A stretch of 64,000 bases of DNA from Deltaproteobacteria bacterium (GCA_016218915.1 JACRCQ010000079.1:62001-126000); one strand, 5' to 3'. Positions 26,845 through 36,139 are shown, numbered from the stretch's first letter. Notes: a model not told the origin generated them from the sequence alone. Numbers and translations: made by a program.

Positions 26845-28047
26845 TTAATCCCTGTCGCTCGCCACGGCCTGGATGTTCAGGCTGGTGTCTACGTCCTTGC
26901 CTTCGTCAATCGCAAGCTGATCCCGTGCGAGCAGCATGAGCCCCGCCGCGTTGGCGTACCGCGGATCGACCCCCAGCGCCTCGTTGCCCACGATGCGCTC
27001 GTCCGCCATCGGTCCGTCCCAGCCGAAGAACGAGGCAATACGGCTCTTGAGACCATTGAAGACGAGCTTGGCGCCACCACCGACGATCGCCACGTAGTCG
27101 AGGCTCACTCCCTTGGCACCGAGGGCAGCGACATCCATGCGTACCTTCTTCATGATGTCCTCGGCCAACGCCTCGCACTCCGCGTCGAGCATTGCGCCGA
27201 AGTTGAATACGCCCGCTCCAGGGACCTCGACCTCGCGCTGGCCCGCAGCGATCTTTTCCATGATGCGCTGCTCCTGGATCTTGACCTTCTGGGCGCTCTT
27301 CTCGAACAACGCCGTGCTGATGTTGCCGGTGATCGTATGGATTCCGGCGGGCGTGGAATGGGCAATCGCGATGTCTGCCTCGTTCTCCACCACAGGCAGG
27401 CTGATCCAGGTGCCGTGCCCGACGTCTACGACATACGTATTGTAGAGTTTGAGACCGAACTTGCGGAACAGGAGCACCATGTAGGCGCCGTAGGCCTGGA
27501 ACTGGACCAGGGAGAAAACCAGCTCGATCGAGTCTTCCTTGACCTCGCCGGTCGCCACGTTCTTGGCCCGGATCTTCATGATCCGCTTGCCGTCCTCGGT
27601 GACCAGCCGCTCGCGGACCTTGTCCAGAAAACGCTCCGACGCTTCTTCCCCGGCCTTGATCGGAATCCCGAAGCCCATGGCGACGCGCCCGAGCGAAGCT
27701 TCCCTCTCGACGCCCAGCAAGAACAGGCCGGCCTGCATTGCGAGGTAGGCATCCTCGAAATTCTGCAGTACCCCGCCTTCCGTGAACCACTGCTGACGCT
27801 GGGAGCTGCGGGTCATCGCGCCGATGTAGCGCCACGTCTGACGTGCCTCGTCCCACAACGCAAGATTGTGAAGCCACCGACGGTCCGTGGACCGGTTCAT
27901 GCGACGCCAGCTGGTTTCCAGCTGCTCGGTAAGCGCGTCGCCCGCGACCGAGGAGAAGTACACTACCTTGGCACCGTCGCAGAATTTACTCGTCGATGTC
28001 CCCAGGTCCACTCCGACCGGGATGCATCCATCTTGCTGTTCCGTCAT
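26845..28047 (-). CDS. mamK: ParM/MamK-like actin homologue 1 (candidate MamK)
   Basis: A 400-residue actin-like ATPase with phosphate-1 GVDLGTSTSKF, phosphate-2 YVVDVGHGTW and adenosine motif VAIVGGGAKLV. The overall pattern is closer to ParM/Alp plasmid-segregation actins than to MreB. In magnetotactic bacteria MamK filaments align magnetosomes into chains. Position in the magnetosome strand, directly upstream of the GspE-N gene, makes this the best MamK candidate, but the symbol is provisional. GAGGAAACC precedes the ATG. Confidence 0.75.
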   Translation of the reverse strand: MTEQQDGCIPVGVDLGTSTSKFCDGAKVVYFSSVAGDALTEQLETSWRRMNRSTDRRWLHNLALWDEARQTWRYIGAMTRSSQRQQWFTEGGVLQNFEDAYLAMQAGLFLLGVEREASLGRVAMGFGIPIKAGEEASERFLDKVRERLVTEDGKRIMKIRAKNVATGEVKEDSIELVFSLVQFQAYGAYMVLLFRKFGLKLYNTYVVDVGHGTWISLPVVENEADIAIAHSTPAGIHTITGNISTALFEKSAQKVKIQEQRIMEKIAAGQREVEVPGAGVFNFGAMLDAECEALAEDIMKKVRMDVAALGAKGVSLDYVAIVGGGAKLVFNGLKSRIASFFGWDGPMADERIVGNEALGVDPRYANAAGLMLLARDQLAIDEGKDVDTSLNIQAVASDRD

Positions 28048-28225
28048 GGTTTCCTCGCGGCGGATCGCTTGTTGCGCCGACCAGTGCGCCGACTGTACCG
28101 TCTGGGCGACCGCCCGCGCAAGCGCGTCTTAAATATCCGTCCGTGCCGCGTCCATGACCGTTTGGAGCGTCAGCAGCGCGAAAATCACGCATTGCCGTGC
28201 CCTTGCGCAGCGCTCGCAGCTCCGG

Positions 28226-30670
28226 TCAGCCGTCTTTCGGTTCCTTGCCCGGCGTTTCCACGATTTCCCAGCCAAATTGAGCTTCCAACGCTCGGCAGCG
28301 CTCCGCGTATGCCTGCGCTTCGGCCAGCCGCCCCTGCAGCTCCTCGATCGTCTCCTGGGCCGCCTCCAGCTCGATGATCGTCCGGCTCGCTTCCGACTCC
28401 GCCGTCTTGGCCCGCAACATCAATTCGAGGATGCGCGTCTCGGTCGCCTCTCCCTTCTGCGTCAGCGAGCCGACCGCTGCTGCGTGCGCTTCCTGCAGCT
28501 GCGCCAGCTCACTTCGGCTTCGCTCCAGCTCGCTTCGGCTGCGCTCCAGCTCCTCGACGCTGGCCCGTTCGCCAGCCTCGAGCTGATCGAGCGCGGTGCG
28601 ATGCCGATCCGCCATCTGCGCGATCATCGACTCGTACTTGTCTCGTTGCTCCAGACGCGCGGCTCGCTCTGTCTGCAGGTCCGCTCGCACCGTGTCCAGC
28701 TCCGCTGCCAGCTTGGCGAGATGCTGGTCCTTGGACGCGAGGTCCTGGGCCCTCGTCTCGAGCTCGTTCGTCTTGGATTCGAGCTCCCTGGTCGCCGCAT
28801 CGAGCTGCTTGGTCGTGGAATCGAGCTGCTCGGTGGTGGACGCGAGCTGCTTGGAGGTGGAGTCGAGCTGCTTGGAGGTGGAGTCGAGCTGCTCGTCCTT
28901 GGCTGCGAGCTCCCTGGCTTTGGACTCCAGCTCCTCGGTTTTGGAGGTCAGCAAGGCCTCGAGGCGGGAGGACTGTGCATCGCGCTCGTCGAGCTGCGCG
29001 CGTCGGAGAGCCTCGACCTCGGCGGTCGACGACTCGAGCCGGGCGCGAAGCTCGGCTTGGGCAGTGCGCAACGCCTCGAGCTCCTGGCGAAGCGCATCGG
29101 TCTCACCATCGCTACGCGCCTCCTGGTGATCGGCCGCCTCGCGAGCTTCCGCCTCCAGGCGCGCAACCTTGCGCTCGTACTCGGAGCGCTGCAGGTCCAG
29201 CTCCGCCGCCAGCGCGTCGCTGCGTGCAAGGGCCTGCTCGAGCTGCCCGGCGAGCTCGGATTCGTTGGCGTCGAGCAACGTGCGCCGGTCCGATTCGAGA
29301 ACCCCGATTCTCTCCTCGTACTTCGCGCGCTGGCTTTCGATTCGTGCCACGAGCGTGGTCTGGCGGGCCAGCGCCTGGTCGAGCTTCGCTGCCCATTGCG
29401 CGTCGCGCTCCTCGGAATGCCTGTTGTGAGCGGCAACCAGCTCCGCGATCCGCTCCTCGTCAGCCTCGCGCTGCTGCTGCAGCTCGAGGAGCAAAGCTCC
29501 CTGCCGGGTCAGGGCCTGGTCGAGCTTGCGCGCCGCGTCTTCGTCGCGCTCTGACAGTGCCCTGTGCAGCTCGCCCTCCAGGCGAGCAATCCGGGACTCG
29601 AACAGCTCGCGCTGGTTGCGCAGCTGGGAGATCACTTCGGTCTGGCGTTCGAGCGCGCCTTCGAGCTCTGCGATCCTTGCCCGCGACGGCGCTGATGCCT
29701 TCGATTCCTTGAGGCGCGCAAGCTCCCCGTCCAGGTCCCTGCACCTTCGCTCCAGCTTCGCGTACGCAGCACGCTGGCGAGCGGACTCTGCCAGCTGTGC
29801 GGCTGAAGCGGCAGCCTGCTGGTCGCGCTCCTTGAGAGCCGCAGCGGTCGAGGCCCGGGCCTTGCGCAGCTCGCTGTCGAGCTCGCTCAGCTTCGCGCGC
29901 GCGTCCTTTTGCTGCTTTTGCGCGGACGCCAGGGCGTCCTTGTGCTGCTTGTGGGCGGCCGCCAGGGCGTCCGTGTGCTGCTTGTGGGCGGTCGCCAGCG
30001 CCTCGCGGGCCGCTCGCAGCTCAGCCAGCGCTTCCTTGTACCGCAGCGCGTCTTGTCGCTGCTGCTTGTCGCTCTGCGGTGGCGTCTGGCGGGCAGCCAG
30101 AACCGGACGAGGCGGCTCTCGGTGTGTCGGAGCCTGGTGTGCGGGCTCGCGTGATGCCGGGGCCGGAGCGGGCTGGCGGGGTGCGGGGGCTGGGCGGGCA
30201 GCTTCACGGGCTGACGGAGCCGGCGTGCGGGGGGCTGGCTTGGAGCGCGCGCTCGCTGCTGGCGCGACCTTCCTCGCAGCAGGAGCCGGGGAGGTTCTGC
30301 TCTTGAACAGCCCGGAGGCGTCGTCCTTCCACACCGACGCAATCCCTGCAACGGAGTCGAACATGCGTCGGACCTGCCGGCCCACGACCGCCTGGGGCCT
30401 GGCGGCGCTGGACGGGGCTTCCTGCGCCGGGGGGGGCGGAGGTTCTGACGCCGTGCGCTGTTGGTCTCTCGAAGGGGCAGGGGGTTCGCTCGTTGGAACT
30501 CGACTCTTGGCTGGCGGCGGGGGATTCGACACTTCGGAACTGGAGTCCGGAGTCGGGGATGGCTCAGGATTCGAATCGATGGAATCAGACGCAGCGGCGC
30601 GGGCACCCAGCCCTACGCTGTTGAGTGCCGACTTCAGCAGCCGTAGCACCTTGCGTCCGTTGGTTTCCAT
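28226..30670 (-). CDS. Large coiled-coil protein with Ala/Pro-rich N-terminal region
   Basis: An 814-residue protein. The N-terminus has a short amphipathic helix (KVLRLLKSALNSVGLGAR), then about 200 residues rich in Pro, Ala and Ser. Residues about 210-810 are a near-continuous heptad coiled coil, including a degenerate LDSTSKQL-type repeat around 610-640. No enzyme domain is visible. Coiled-coil proteins are common in deltaproteobacterial magnetosome clusters (Mad proteins) and are thought to scaffold chains. It starts 134 bases after the MFS gene end, with a hairpin between them. Confidence 0.8.
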   Translation of the reverse strand: METNGRKVLRLLKSALNSVGLGARAAASDSIDSNPEPSPTPDSSSEVSNPPPPAKSRVPTSEPPAPSRDQQRTASEPPPPPAQEAPSSAARPQAVVGRQVRRMFDSVAGIASVWKDDASGLFKSRTSPAPAARKVAPAASARSKPAPRTPAPSAREAARPAPAPRQPAPAPASREPAHQAPTHREPPRPVLAARQTPPQSDKQQRQDALRYKEALAELRAAREALATAHKQHTDALAAAHKQHKDALASAQKQQKDARAKLSELDSELRKARASTAAALKERDQQAAASAAQLAESARQRAAYAKLERRCRDLDGELARLKESKASAPSRARIAELEGALERQTEVISQLRNQRELFESRIARLEGELHRALSERDEDAARKLDQALTRQGALLLELQQQREADEERIAELVAAHNRHSEERDAQWAAKLDQALARQTTLVARIESQRAKYEERIGVLESDRRTLLDANESELAGQLEQALARSDALAAELDLQRSEYERKVARLEAEAREAADHQEARSDGETDALRQELEALRTAQAELRARLESSTAEVEALRRAQLDERDAQSSRLEALLTSKTEELESKARELAAKDEQLDSTSKQLDSTSKQLASTTEQLDSTTKQLDAATRELESKTNELETRAQDLASKDQHLAKLAAELDTVRADLQTERAARLEQRDKYESMIAQMADRHRTALDQLEAGERASVEELERSRSELERSRSELAQLQEAHAAAVGSLTQKGEATETRILELMLRAKTAESEASRTIIELEAAQETIEELQGRLAEAQAYAERCRALEAQFGWEIVETPGKEPKDG

Positions 30671-30765
30671 TCAGCCTGCGCACACACAATCGTTGACTGC
30701 ACTGTCGGGTCGTCCGCTGCCATTATGGCCCTACGTCGTACTCCCACGCAACCTGGACAGACCGT

Positions 30766-30780
30766 GCGGAAGCATTCCGC
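30766..30780. other. Perfect 6-bp inverted repeat in an operon gap
   Basis: GCGGAA-GCA-TTCCGC lies between the MFS gene end and the coiled-coil gene start. It could be an RNA hairpin or an operator. No T run follows on the minus strand, so it is not a standard intrinsic terminator. Confidence 0.45.
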
Positions 30781-30804
30781 TCGCCGTCGAACCTTCTCAT
30801 TCAA

Positions 30805-32055
30805 TCACGAAACCTTCTCAGCTCCCACGTCGCCCAGGAGAACCGGGTGACGATTGCGCAACAATGTCGCGACCGACGCGAACAGCACGAGCAAGGCCCC
30901 GGCCGCGAGGCTGTGTTGCATGGCTGTGGGGCTCGGAATCGCGGTCGCCAGCCCGATTCCGCAGCAAGTCCCCGCATTGCGCGACAGGGCGAGCCAGCTC
31001 CCGGCCACGCCCCGGGACTGCGGCCTCGCTTCGCCCACGAGGATGCCCGAGGTGGCAGCCGCAAATGCCCCAGCGCCCGCTCCGACCAGAACCAGCCACA
31101 GCCCGGCCTGCCAGGGCACCAGTCGCGACCATGCCTGGCCCAGACCCATCATTCCTGTCGCCATCACCATCATGGCCAGCAGCGAGACACGCCGCGGGCC
31201 GATTCGATCGCTCGCCATGCCCGCGAGCGCAGCGGCTCCGGCAAGCCCCGAGGCGTGCGCTGTCCACAGCGCGCCCGAGGCGTGAGCGGCGAGCTGCAAT
31301 CGGTCCTTGAGCACGAGCGAAAGCATGAATATGCAGCCGCCGAGAGCCGCGTGGACCGCAAGCGATACGAGCAGCGTGCTCCTGGTCTCAGGTCCCGGCA
31401 GCGCTGCGGCCAGCTCCCGGATTCGAGCTCGAAACCCGCGCCAGCGGTGGTGCGAGAGGGGGGGCGGGTGTTGCTGGCGCTCCCGGCGAATCAGCTCGGA
31501 AGGGATCGAGAGAAACCCTGCGGACACCACCACAGCGCTCACGACCGCGCTGGCGAGGAAGGTTGCTCTCCACCCGCCAGACTGAAGAACACGGGAGACG
31601 AGCGCAGGGCCCGCGGCCATTCCCGCGTACGTGGCACTCGACAACCAGCCAAGGGCGGACCCCTCGGCTCCAGCCCGTGCCGATGCCGCTGCCAAGGCAG
31701 GGGTCGCCGCAATGATGAAGGCCGCGCTCGCACCTTGCGTTCCCCGAGCGACTACGAGAAACCACGGCCCCGGCGCACCGGCGCACAGCAAAGAGCCCAC
31801 GGCATAGGCTGCGAAGCCACACAGGTAGACCGATGCATGCCCTCGAGCGTCCGCGATCCTTCCCGCCAGCGGAAGCACCGCGATCAGGGCTACCAGAAAG
31901 GCGACCACGAACCAGGCAGTCTGGGCGCTCGACGCAGCCAGATCCCGGCGCAGGTCTGGCAGGACGAGGTTCATCGCGGAGGTGGAGGCAGCCGTCAATC
32001 CTGCTCCGAGCACCACCGAGGGCAGGACGAAGCGGATGCGAGCGCCGGACGACAT
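30805..32055 (-). CDS. Major facilitator superfamily transporter (MamH-like candidate)
   Basis: A 416-residue transporter with about twelve membrane segments. It has an MFS loop motif (LAGRIADARGHASVY) and resembles drug/H+ antiporters in its first half (DLAASSAQTAWFVVAFLVA). MamH, a magnetosome MFS protein tied to iron handling, is the natural candidate by context, but sequence alone does not separate it from a generic exporter. GGAGAG precedes the ATG and the gap to the TauE gene is 10 bases. Confidence 0.75.
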   Translation of the reverse strand: MSSGARIRFVLPSVVLGAGLTAASTSAMNLVLPDLRRDLAASSAQTAWFVVAFLVALIAVLPLAGRIADARGHASVYLCGFAAYAVGSLLCAGAPGPWFLVVARGTQGASAAFIIAATPALAAASARAGAEGSALGWLSSATYAGMAAGPALVSRVLQSGGWRATFLASAVVSAVVVSAGFLSIPSELIRRERQQHPPPLSHHRWRGFRARIRELAAALPGPETRSTLLVSLAVHAALGGCIFMLSLVLKDRLQLAAHASGALWTAHASGLAGAAALAGMASDRIGPRRVSLLAMMVMATGMMGLGQAWSRLVPWQAGLWLVLVGAGAGAFAAATSGILVGEARPQSRGVAGSWLALSRNAGTCCGIGLATAIPSPTAMQHSLAAGALLVLFASVATLLRNRHPVLLGDVGAEKVS

Positions 32056-32065
32056 CCCATCTCTC

Positions 32066-32866
32066 CTACAGCGTCTTGAAGAGCATCTTCATTCCGATCA
32101 TCATCAGTGCCAGAGCGAGCATCTTGCGGAGCACGACGCCGCTCGTCTTGCGCGCGAGATCCGCTCCGATCGTGGCCCCGATGATCGCTCCGATCCCCGT
32201 GGGAAACGCGATGTTCATCTCCACCCTCTGCAGGATGGTGAACATCACGGTGCCGAGAAACGAAGAGGCGCAGAGGATCGCGTGAGACGTTCCGATCGCG
32301 ACGTGGGTGGGGATCTTGAGAACGGAGATCAGGAAGGGGACGTGTACGATCCCGCCGCCGACGCCCAGCAGGTTGGAGAGGAATCCGATCAGGAGGGTGC
32401 CGACGACGCCGAGCTCGACGTTGGTGGAGTACGATACGGTCTGACCGTAGGCGTCCTTGATCGTGGCGGTGCGATCGTAGCGCGACTTCGGCAGGATCGT
32501 GACGCGCCCCTTGCCGAAGAGGAAGTGCAGCGCACACAGGATCAGGGCGCAGGAGAAGAGCACGAAGAAGAACGAGCTCGTGTACTGCTCCACGATGAAC
32601 GGACCGAAGATCGCCCCGGGCGCCACAGCCAGGGAGAGCTTCTTCGCAAGGTCCACGTCCATGCGTCCCTGGAAGTAGTAGATGACCGAGCCGCCGAACG
32701 TGTTGATGAAGATGACCGCAATGGACGTCGCGATGGCCGCCTGCGGTGGCAGGCCGAGAAGCAGGGTGAACACCGGCACATGCAGGAATCCACCGCCGAC
32801 ACCCATCATCGTGCCGATGGTTCCCACCGCGAGGCCGAACAGGAACAGCAGCGGCGTCTGCATCAT
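32066..32866 (-). CDS. TauE/SafE-family membrane protein (MamO C-terminal-like)
   Basis: A 266-residue protein with about eight membrane segments and the duplicated TauE/SafE motif (GTIGTMMGVGGGFLHVPVF and NLLGVGGGIVHVPFL). Canonical MamO is a degenerate protease fused to a TauE-like domain, and in several magnetosome clusters the TauE part is a separate gene called mamO-Cter; this gene fits that pattern. The ATG overlaps the stop of the M48 gene (ATGA). Anion export in another context is the alternative. Confidence 0.85.
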   Translation of the reverse strand: MMQTPLLFLFGLAVGTIGTMMGVGGGFLHVPVFTLLLGLPPQAAIATSIAVIFINTFGGSVIYYFQGRMDVDLAKKLSLAVAPGAIFGPFIVEQYTSSFFFVLFSCALILCALHFLFGKGRVTILPKSRYDRTATIKDAYGQTVSYSTNVELGVVGTLLIGFLSNLLGVGGGIVHVPFLISVLKIPTHVAIGTSHAILCASSFLGTVMFTILQRVEMNIAFPTGIGAIIGATIGADLARKTSGVVLRKMLALALMMIGMKMLFKTL

Positions 32867-33999
32867 GGTCGGCTCTGGGCTCCGCGGGAGCCCTGGCTCG
32901 GCACACGCTGCTGCGCCGGCGGCCGCGAGGTGATGCCCGTGACGACCCGCCGGGGATAGTGGCCCGCGAGGATGTCGAGATAGCGCCCTCGCTCCACCCA
33001 CTGGATCAGGTGCATGACCCTCCACGCGACGAACGGATGGCTGCGATTGAGCGTGAGCCAGGCCGCCAGCGCGCCGTCGACCCAGCTGGAGGCTTCCTGC
33101 GACGCCAGCTCCCGTGCCTGGCGGATGAAGGGCGCAAGCTGGATGGACGTGCGAGCGCGCGTGCCGGGCCTGTTGCCACCCGCGAACTTGAGCATGAGCC
33201 GGATGCAGGTGCGGAGATCCCGACAGGCGAGCAGCGCGGCGCGATCGGCGGTGAGCTCGGAGGCTCGCTGCCATTGCAGCAGCGCCATGCGCAGGGGCAG
33301 GGCTACGATCCCCGCCACACCCGCGGCCGCGGCGCCGCCCATCAGCAGCAGGTTTCCAAGAGCGTGGTAGACGTGGTGGCTGGGGTGCAGATGCCCGAGC
33401 TCGTGCCCGAGCACCGCGATCATCTCCTCATCGCCCAGCTGATCCAGCAACGCGGAATGCACCATCACGATCGGATCATTGAAGCCGATCGACACCGCGT
33501 TCATGTTGGGCGATTCGCCCAGAAAGACCTCGGGCCGGTACGGAACGTCGAGCCGCATCCGTGCGCGATCCATCAGCCGCACGAGCTCGGGGAACTGATC
33601 GGGGCCGCACTTGACGGCGCTCGACATGAGCAGCAGGCGGGTTCCGCGGTCTCCTACGCGGGACAGAAGATAGCGGGTCAGCTCGGGCACTCCAGGAATG
33701 GAATCGAGCGCCATGAGCGACTTGCGGTCGAGGGAATGTAGATACGCTTTGGAGCTCAACGCCTTGAGGGGCTCGTCGGAGTCGAGGAACAGCTTCTTCC
33801 CGCAGCTGCCGCAGTCGTGGTGCTCCGGAAACAGAACCGCTTTCGGAACCTCCACCCGGTTCTTCGTGTGGCAGTGGCGGCACTCCACCACCCTGGGCGG
33901 ACCCGAGTAGCCGGAGGGCCACACTGCCTCTCCGAAGGCCTCGCGGTCCACCACGGACACGTTCTCCACGAGCTCAGCTCCGGACTCTTGCGTCGACAA
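32863..33999 (-). CDS. M48-family membrane metalloprotease with N-terminal zinc ribbon
   Basis: A 378-residue protein. The first 75 residues hold a zinc ribbon (CRHCH and CGSCG). The protease part has HELGHLHPSHH (HExxH) and two hydrophobic segments after it, as in HtpX/Oma1-type M48 peptidases that process membrane proteins. The TTG start is preceded by GGAGG and overlaps the EcsC-like gene by 26 bases. Cleavage of magnetosome membrane proteins is plausible by context only, since the known magnetosome protease is MamE. Confidence 0.85.
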   Translation of the reverse strand: MSTQESGAELVENVSVVDREAFGEAVWPSGYSGPPRVVECRHCHTKNRVEVPKAVLFPEHHDCGSCGKKLFLDSDEPLKALSSKAYLHSLDRKSLMALDSIPGVPELTRYLLSRVGDRGTRLLLMSSAVKCGPDQFPELVRLMDRARMRLDVPYRPEVFLGESPNMNAVSIGFNDPIVMVHSALLDQLGDEEMIAVLGHELGHLHPSHHVYHALGNLLLMGGAAAAGVAGIVALPLRMALLQWQRASELTADRAALLACRDLRTCIRLMLKFAGGNRPGTRARTSIQLAPFIRQARELASQEASSWVDGALAAWLTLNRSHPFVAWRVMHLIQWVERGRYLDILAGHYPRRVVTGITSRPPAQQRVPSQGSRGAQSRP

Positions 34000-34690
34000 C
34001 GTCCGCCTCCGTATGGGTGCTCTGGTTGCGTTCCATGTTGCGACGCTGCTCGAGCAGGGAATTGCAGCGATGTCCGACCTCGCCGGTGAACCACTTGTTC
34101 ATCAGCCCGCAAGCGACGATTCCGGCGAGCGGCACGGCACGCCAGAGGCCGCGGGAAGTCGCCCGCAGCGCGAGGCGCGTGAGAATCGACGCCAGCATCT
34201 TGGTGACCTGTCGCGGCGTGTAGTGGACAATGGCATCCATCTCCGCGACCGCGACGTCGAGCAGGAAGTTGCCTCCCTGCTGCACCTCGGACACGTTCAT
34301 CGATGCCAGCAGGAACACCATGCGGCGCTCGTCTTGGCGCGTGATGTCGTAGCCATGCAGGTGCGCCAGGCACAGGACCATCTCGATCTCGTGCTTGAGC
34401 ATCAATCCAATGTCGAGGAGCGTACCGCCGATGGCCGCTACGAGCATTCCTGCGCCGGGCACGACCGACGGCAGCGCGGTGAGCGCGCCGGTGGCCGCGG
34501 ATCGATTGGAATAGCTTCGAATGATCATCTCGGCTGCCGCTGTCACCTTGTCGGCGTCCTCGCGACCCGCGACGATGCCCGCCGCCCGCTGGAACACCTC
34601 GGTGCGGGAGATGAGCTCGTCGGTGTCTTCGATGAGCCGCTCGACGGCCAGCAGGAGCTTCTCACCATCCGGTTTCGTAGTGCGCGCCAT
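33974..34690 (-). CDS. EcsC-like membrane-associated protein
   Basis: A 238-residue protein. Its central region has a Gly/Ala-rich hydrophobic stretch (GALTALPSVVPGAGMLVAAI) and later a second one (RAVPLAGIVACGLMNKWF), a pattern seen in EcsC-family proteins of unknown biochemical role. The start ATG is preceded by GAGGA. It overlaps the M48 gene downstream and so is translated with it. Assignment to EcsC is by pattern only. Confidence 0.65.
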   Translation of the reverse strand: MARTTKPDGEKLLLAVERLIEDTDELISRTEVFQRAAGIVAGREDADKVTAAAEMIIRSYSNRSAATGALTALPSVVPGAGMLVAAIGGTLLDIGLMLKHEIEMVLCLAHLHGYDITRQDERRMVFLLASMNVSEVQQGGNFLLDVAVAEMDAIVHYTPRQVTKMLASILTRLALRATSRGLWRAVPLAGIVACGLMNKWFTGEVGHRCNSLLEQRRNMERNQSTHTEADVVDARVRS

Positions 34691-34726
34691 CGTCGTCCTC
34701 GGTATTCCTTCTGACGTTCCGGGGCA

Positions 34727-34750
34727 GTGTTTCCAGGTGGAATCACCTGG
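34727..34750. other. Operon-internal inverted repeat
   Basis: CCAGGTG-GAAT-CACCTGG (34733-34750) is a perfect 7-base inverted repeat. It overlaps a GTGTTTCC / GGAATCAC pair (34727-34746) similar to the palindrome at 46907. It lies between the coiled-coil gene and the EcsC-like gene. It may be an RNA stem that tunes expression, or a protein-binding site. Confidence 0.4.
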
Positions 34751-34755
34751 GCAGG

Positions 34756-35421
34756 CTACTTCTCCGGTCCGCCGCGTAGCGCCCCGTGGATTCGGCTCAT
34801 CGCCTTGCGGTAGCGCTCGAGCGCTTCGACCTGGGCTTGGAGCTCCTCCTTTTCGCGGCTCAGATCGCTGAGCGCAACCTCGAGCCTGTGCAGCTCGCGC
34901 GACTGCTCGCCGCGGTTGGAGGAGCGCTCCTCGAGCTCCTGCTCGAGCTCCTGGACCCGCTTGCGAAGCGGCTCTTCGTTGGCAGAGGCCTGGTCCGCGA
35001 GCTCGACGCTGATTCGCTTGAGGCGTTCGATCTCGGTCTCGAGGGATCGGTTCTTGTCGACAGCGGACGACAGCTCGAGGCGAAGGCGCTGGATCTCTCT
35101 GGCAGTCTCGTGCTGGTCCTCCTGACCCGCCACGGCTTCCGAGATCAAGGTCTCATTCTCCGTCTGGCACACGGCAAGCAGACGCTTGGCACGCTCCACC
35201 TCGTCGGTCAGCTTGCCCACCTTTCCCTCTGCCTCGGTCGCGCGCTTCTGCGTCGAGGACAGCTCGTCGGCCAGCTTGGCGTTCATCTCCTTGCAGTTCT
35301 TGAGCTGCCTGCGGAGATCCTCGACGATGGAAAGGATGTCGTCGAGCTGTTCGTCGGCAGCGACGGCGGGTGCACCTGGCGCGGGTAGCCCCGGATGATC
35401 GCGTTCGGACGGCGGTACCAT
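34756..35421 (-). CDS. Coiled-coil protein
   Basis: A 221-residue soluble protein, almost entirely heptad coiled coil from about residue 25 to the end, with no membrane segment. GGGAG precedes the start ATG. It lies within the magnetosome cluster between a mini membrane protein and the EcsC-like gene. It resembles in style, not in identifiable sequence, the coiled-coil Mad proteins of other magnetosome clusters. A scaffold role is inferred. Confidence 0.75.
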   Translation of the reverse strand: MVPPSERDHPGLPAPGAPAVAADEQLDDILSIVEDLRRQLKNCKEMNAKLADELSSTQKRATEAEGKVGKLTDEVERAKRLLAVCQTENETLISEAVAGQEDQHETAREIQRLRLELSSAVDKNRSLETEIERLKRISVELADQASANEEPLRKRVQELEQELEERSSNRGEQSRELHRLEVALSDLSREKEELQAQVEALERYRKAMSRIHGALRGGPEK

Positions 35422-35457
35422 GTTCCACTCCCTTGGCTGTCGTCGACTCGGCGGAGA

Positions 35458-35739
35458 CTACGCTGCCTCTTCCGGTTGCGCGTTGTCGGGAACGTCGCTC
35501 CCTAGCGGTCTGTTGCAGAATCGGCAGACCGTGGCTTCGGCGCGAACGATCTCGCCGCAGGAGCCGCAACGCGCGAAGATGCCTTCCCGCGCCACGGGTC
35601 CGAGAGCGGCGACGACCAGGGCAAAGGGGCCAATGAGCAGCCCGGCCAGGAACCAGCCGAGGCTGTTGCGTCCTTTGCTGTAGGCGATGACCGATGCAGT
35701 AATGGCAAACGTGATTGCTACTGCCACATAGAGATACAT
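35458..35739 (-). CDS. Mini membrane protein with zinc ribbon
   Basis: A 93-residue protein. Two hydrophobic segments (YLYVAVAITFAITASVIAY and LGWFLAGLLIGPFALVVAAL) are followed by a zinc ribbon with CGSCG and CRFC. ATG at 35739 is chosen because AGGAGCAGGA lies just upstream and the first membrane helix then begins at the N-terminus. It is a member of the organelle cluster by position; no function can be named. Confidence 0.7.
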   Translation of the reverse strand: MYLYVAVAITFAITASVIAYSKGRNSLGWFLAGLLIGPFALVVAALGPVAREGIFARCGSCGEIVRAEATVCRFCNRPLGSDVPDNAQPEEAA

Positions 35740-35848
35740 GATTTCCTGCTCCTCTCGGCCGGCTCCTGTCGCCCGCCTCCGTTCCACGCTCCGTCAGTCT
35801 GGCGGCGACGCTCGCCGCTGCGCTGCATTCCAGTGCCCCTCGACGCGA

Positions 35849-36031
35849 TCAGTCGACGGGCTCCATATCCAGCTCCGAATGGCATTCTTCGGGAATCCCC
35901 ACGCGTCTTGCAGCCAGCCGGGCTCGCTCCTCGAGCTTCTCGACCGTCCCTGGGCTCTTCCGACGCAGGATCTCCACCAGGAGAGCGCCGATGAACACGC
36001 CTCCCATCGCCCCAAGGAATACCTTGAACAT
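35849..36031 (-). CDS. Single-pass mini membrane protein, YtxH-like
   Basis: A 60-residue protein with an N-terminal Gly-rich membrane helix (VFLGAMGGVFIGALLVEIL) and a charged helical tail. GGAGGAGG lies upstream of the ATG. It looks like a small membrane anchor. It is not MamI, which is present elsewhere in the cluster. Function unknown. Confidence 0.6.
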   Translation of the reverse strand: MFKVFLGAMGGVFIGALLVEILRRKSPGTVEKLEERARLAARRVGIPEECHSELDMEPVD

Positions 36032-36139
36032 GATTCTGTGCCTCCTCCGCGTTGCTTGCAGACGCAGCCCGAAGCGGTCCCTGGCCGCTCACCCTTGCGG
36101 GGGCGAGGCGCGAGAACGCTCCGTGTGCGTTGCATGAGC

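Noticed and set aside
25732-28377. Very long open frame (881 codons) on the plus strand
   Set aside because: It lies antisense to the GspE-N and actin-like genes, has the His/Arg-rich composition of a high-GC shadow frame and shows no domain.
28154-29554. Leu/Gly-rich open frame on the plus strand
   Set aside because: It is the reverse image of the heptad repeats in the coiled-coil gene.
35849-36031. 60-residue membrane protein as MamI
   Set aside because: The LGLWG...WW...RGLVP pattern of MamI is found in the 46193-46411 protein instead.
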